From: Cupriavidus taiwanensis
GTDB lineage: Bacteria; Pseudomonadota; Gammaproteobacteria; Burkholderiales; Burkholderiaceae
DNA length: 64,000 nucleotides
Assembly: GCF_900250115.1 (NCBI RefSeq)
Contig: NZ_LT984803.1
Span: 1,054,001-1,118,000, forward strand
Direction: 5' to 3'
Shown here: one piece after another, positions 62,034-64,000 of the stretch
How the letters are laid out: each line of letters begins with the position of its first letter
Numbering within the stretch: the stretch's first letter is position 1
Made by a program: the position numbers and the translations under genes
Notes under the pieces: model-generated
Databases searched by the model: none
Told to the model about the DNA's origin: nothing
Seen by the model: the letters and a program-made list of their open reading frames with translations, nothing else

Positions 62034-62699
62034 ATGGCGCACATGACCCCCGAGCTGACTCCCGCGCGCCGCTACCGTGGCGCCGAAGCCGAAGAGCGGC
62101 GTGCCCAGCGCCGCGCGCAACTGGTCGCCGCGGCCGTGCAGGTTTACGGTGAGCGCGGTTACCAGAACGCCACGGTCAAGGCCGTGTGCGAGGCCGCGGG
62201 CCTGACCGAACGCTATTTCTACGAGTCATTCGCCAACAGCGAGGCCCTGCTGCTGGCTTCGTTTCAAACGGTGACCCACCGGTTGCTGCACACGCTGGTG
62301 CAGGCGGGCGAGGCCGCCGGACGCGACGGACCGCCACGGGCGCTGGCGATGCTGCGTGCCTATTTCGGCGCGCTGCAGCGCGAACCGCGTTCGGCGCGCG
62401 TGTTCCTGGTGGAGATCCGCGGCGTCAGCAAGCTGGTCGACGGCGCGCTGGCCGACTCGCTGGATGAGTTCGGCGGGCTGCTGGCGCAAGCGCTGCTGCC
62501 GCCGGGGCGCGAGCGCGATCCGCTGCTGGCGGCGGGCGTGGCGGGCGGCGTGGTCCACCTTGCCGTGCGCTGGATCCGCCACGGCTACAGCCCCGATGTC
62601 GAGGTGGTCGCGCGCACCGCGCTGCAGCTTGCGCTGGTCCTGGCGCGCGCGCCCGAGCCGGCCGCGGCTACAGCGCCGGCGCCGGGGTTTTCTCCCTGA
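62034..62699 (+). CDS. TetR/AcrR-family transcriptional regulator
   Basis: A 221-residue regulator. The N-terminal HTH is at about residues 20-65 (RRAQLVAAAVQVYGERGYQNATVKAVCEAAGLTERYFYESF broken at the turn), with the family's YFYESFANSEALL. The ligand-binding C-terminal domain follows, with a Pro/Ala tail overlapping nth by 32 nt. Start ATG 62034 has an AGGGA site; ATG 62043 is an alternative. It diverges from the monooxygenase operon across the 61958-61987 operator. The inducer would be expected to be a pathway substrate. Confidence 0.92.
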   Translation: MAHMTPELTPARRYRGAEAEERRAQRRAQLVAAAVQVYGERGYQNATVKAVCEAAGLTERYFYESFANSEALLLASFQTVTHRLLHTLVQAGEAAGRDGPPRALAMLRAYFGALQREPRSARVFLVEIRGVSKLVDGALADSLDEFGGLLAQALLPPGRERDPLLAAGVAGGVVHLAVRWIRHGYSPDVEVVARTALQLALVLARAPEPAAATAPAPGFSP

Positions 62700-63312
62700 A
62701 CTCGCACAGCGGCTCGATCGCGCAGTGCCAGCATTCCGGCTTGCGCGCCTTGCACACGTAGCGGCCGTGCAGGATCAGCCAGTGATGGGCGTCGTGCAGG
62801 AATTCATGCGGCACGCACTTGAGCAGCTTCTGCTCGACCACGTCCACGTTCTTGCCCGGCGCCAGGCCGGTGCGGTTCGAGACGCGGAAGATATGCGTGT
62901 CGACCGCGATGGTGGGCTGGCCGAAGGCGGTGTTGAGCACCACGTTGGCGGTCTTGCGGCCCACGCCCGGCAGCGCCTCCAGCGCTTCACGCTGTGCCGG
63001 CACCTTGCCGCCATGGCGTTCGACCAGGATGCGGCAGGTCTCGATCACATGCTTGGCCTTGGTCTTGTACAGGCCGATGGTCTTGATGTATTCGCTCAGG
63101 CCGGCTTCGCCCAGTTCCAGCATCTGCCGCGGATTATGCGCCACCGGGAACAGCCGGCGCGTGGCCTTGTTCACGCCGACGTCGGTGGCCTGCGCCGACA
63201 GCAGCACGGCGATCAGCAGCTCGAATGGCGAGCTGTACTCCAGTTCCGTGGTCGGGGCCGGATTGACTTCGCGCAGCGTCTCGAAGATGGCACGGCACTT
63301 GGCAGCGTTCAT
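62668..63312 (-). CDS. nth: Endonuclease III
   Basis: A 214-residue base-excision-repair glycosylase/lyase for oxidised pyrimidines. The HhH motif is [13 protein letters not shown], the catalytic Lys and Asp lie in [13 protein letters not shown] and [10 protein letters not shown] segments, and the [4Fe-4S] cluster Cys pattern C-x6-C-x2-C-x5-C is in [18 protein letters not shown]. Its ATG overlaps the rsxB stop (ATGA). An rsxB-nth pair is common in gammaproteobacteria and betaproteobacteria. Confidence 0.96.
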   Translation of the reverse strand: MNAAKCRAIFETLREVNPAPTTELEYSSPFELLIAVLLSAQATDVGVNKATRRLFPVAHNPRQMLELGEAGLSEYIKTIGLYKTKAKHVIETCRILVERHGGKVPAQREALEALPGVGRKTANVVLNTAFGQPTIAVDTHIFRVSNRTGLAPGKNVDVVEQKLLKCVPHEFLHDAHHWLILHGRYVCKARKPECWHCAIEPLCEFREKTPAPAL

Positions 63313-64000
63313 GGTTCTTTTTTTAGGTCGTTGGCCGGGTCCTGGGCGGGCTTGGCTTCGTCCTGCCGCGGCGTCAGCCCGGCGCGCGCGCGCCGCGCTT
63401 CGGCGGCGTCGATCTGCGCCTGCACCGCGGCCGACACGTTGTCGGTATTGCGCGGCCGCGCGGCCTGCTGCTTCTGCCGCGCGCGTTCGATCGCGGCCTG
63501 GATGATGGCGCGCTTGCGTTCCTGCGCGGCGCGCTCGGCATCGTTCTCCGGCGTCTCGGCCTGCACCGCGGCAAGCTTGGCGGCGGCCTTGGCGGCCAGC
63601 CGCGCATCGTTTTCCTCGCGCTCGCGCACCTGCCGCGCAGTGCGCGCCAGGTAGCGTGCGTGCGCGGCATCGGCCTGCGCCTGCGACCACGCGTCCCAGC
63701 CGGTACGGTCGCCGGTGACCGGCACCATATCGATGCAGTCGACCGGGCAGGGCGGCACGCACAGGTCGCAGCCGGTGCACAGCTCGGGGATCACGGTGTG
63801 CATCTGCTTGGCGGCGCCGGCGATGGCGTCGACCGGGCAGGCCTGGATGCAGAGCGTGCAGCCGATGCACAGGCTCTCGTCGATGCGGGCGACCGCGCGC
63901 GGTTGCTCGGTGCCGCGTTCCGGATCGAGCGGCAGGGGCTCCGTGTCCAGCAGCGCGGCCAGGCGCACGATGCCCTGCGCGCCGCCGGGCGGGCAACGGT
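63309..64000 (-). CDS. rsxB: RsxB/RnfB electron-transport ferredoxin (5' end beyond window)
   Basis: The frame enters from the right edge, carrying [18 protein letters not shown], the end of the N-terminal Fe-S domain, then two [4Fe-4S] ferredoxin motifs ([12 protein letters not shown] and [12 protein letters not shown]). A long Ala/Arg/Lys-rich helical tail (about 110 residues) follows. Rsx reduces SoxR in E. coli, and the Rnf complex transfers electrons between ferredoxin and NAD. The other subunits are not visible, and in many betaproteobacteria RsxB is present alone. The tail is longer than in E. coli. The start is outside the window. Confidence 0.92.
   Translation of the reverse strand, partial: RCPPGGAQGIVRLAALLDTEPLPLDPERGTEQPRAVARIDESLCIGCTLCIQACPVDAIAGAAKQMHTVIPELCTGCDLCVPPCPVDCIDMVPVTGDRTGWDAWSQAQADAAHARYLARTARQVREREENDARLAAKAAAKLAAVQAETPENDAERAAQERKRAIIQAAIERARQKQQAARPRNTDNVSAAVQAQIDAAEARRARAGLTPRQDEAKPAQDPANDLKKEP

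Overview
The window is about 64 kb of high-GC, gene-dense DNA. Its gene content and order (hrcA/nadK/recN, glnE, aroG, hemH, grpE plus a thioredoxin, Bug-type receptors, YhdP-Nit-TldD, a nos cluster) point to a betaproteobacterium of the Burkholderiaceae, most likely Cupriavidus or a close relative. The species call is inference from gene content. Nothing in the window looks like a prophage, insertion sequence, CRISPR array, rRNA or tRNA gene.

Layout. 0-3 kb: a probable vWA lipoprotein - ECF sigma - anti-sigma operon (anti-sigma cut by the left edge). 3-10.5 kb: gamma-glutamyltransferase, then a lipid-catabolism cluster (APH-like kinase, histidine phosphatase, enoyl-CoA hydratase, 3-hydroxyacyl-CoA dehydrogenase) and a glutathione transferase. 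10.5-18.4 kb: aminotransferase, orphan PIN protein, YaaA, M14 carboxypeptidase, a frameshifted BspC-like lipoprotein gene, N-formylglutamate amidohydrolase, a Bug receptor and a divergent LysR regulator. 18.5-21.3 kb: MoxR ATPase - GNAT - vWA operon. 21.8-22.6 kb: two monohaem cytochromes c. 22.6-32.2 kb: a complete nitrous-oxide reductase locus, with nosZRDFYL on the plus strand and an ApbE/NosX flavin transferase diverging from it.

32-42 kb: aroG behind an attenuator-like terminator, a methyltransferase, then tldD, a nitrilase-family amidase and yhdP. 42-48 kb: glnE, overlapped by a rhombosortase gene that meets head-on a subtilisin-like protease carrying a GlyGly-CTERM tail. Upstream of the protease lies a small lipoprotein that looks like a free-standing copy of the protease propeptide. 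48-55 kb: recN, nadK, hrcA, hemH, an Hsp15-like S4 protein, a 57-residue membrane protein, grpE and a thioredoxin-like protein. 55-64 kb: outer-membrane phospholipase A, DUF1841, an EamA transporter, a RutE-like reductase, a TetR-controlled Baeyer-Villiger monooxygenase - hydrolase - Coq4 operon, nth, and rsxB (cut by the right edge).

The most unusual parts are the rhombosortase / GlyGly-CTERM protease / free propeptide module, the TetR-BVMO-hydrolase-Coq4 operon with its perfect 12-bp-arm operator, the Tat-plus-lipobox look of the NosZ leader, the aroG attenuator region, and a family of GC-rich palindromes found only between 5 and 35 kb. Starts were chosen from Shine-Dalgarno matches, overlaps and family lengths; shadow reading frames were left out.
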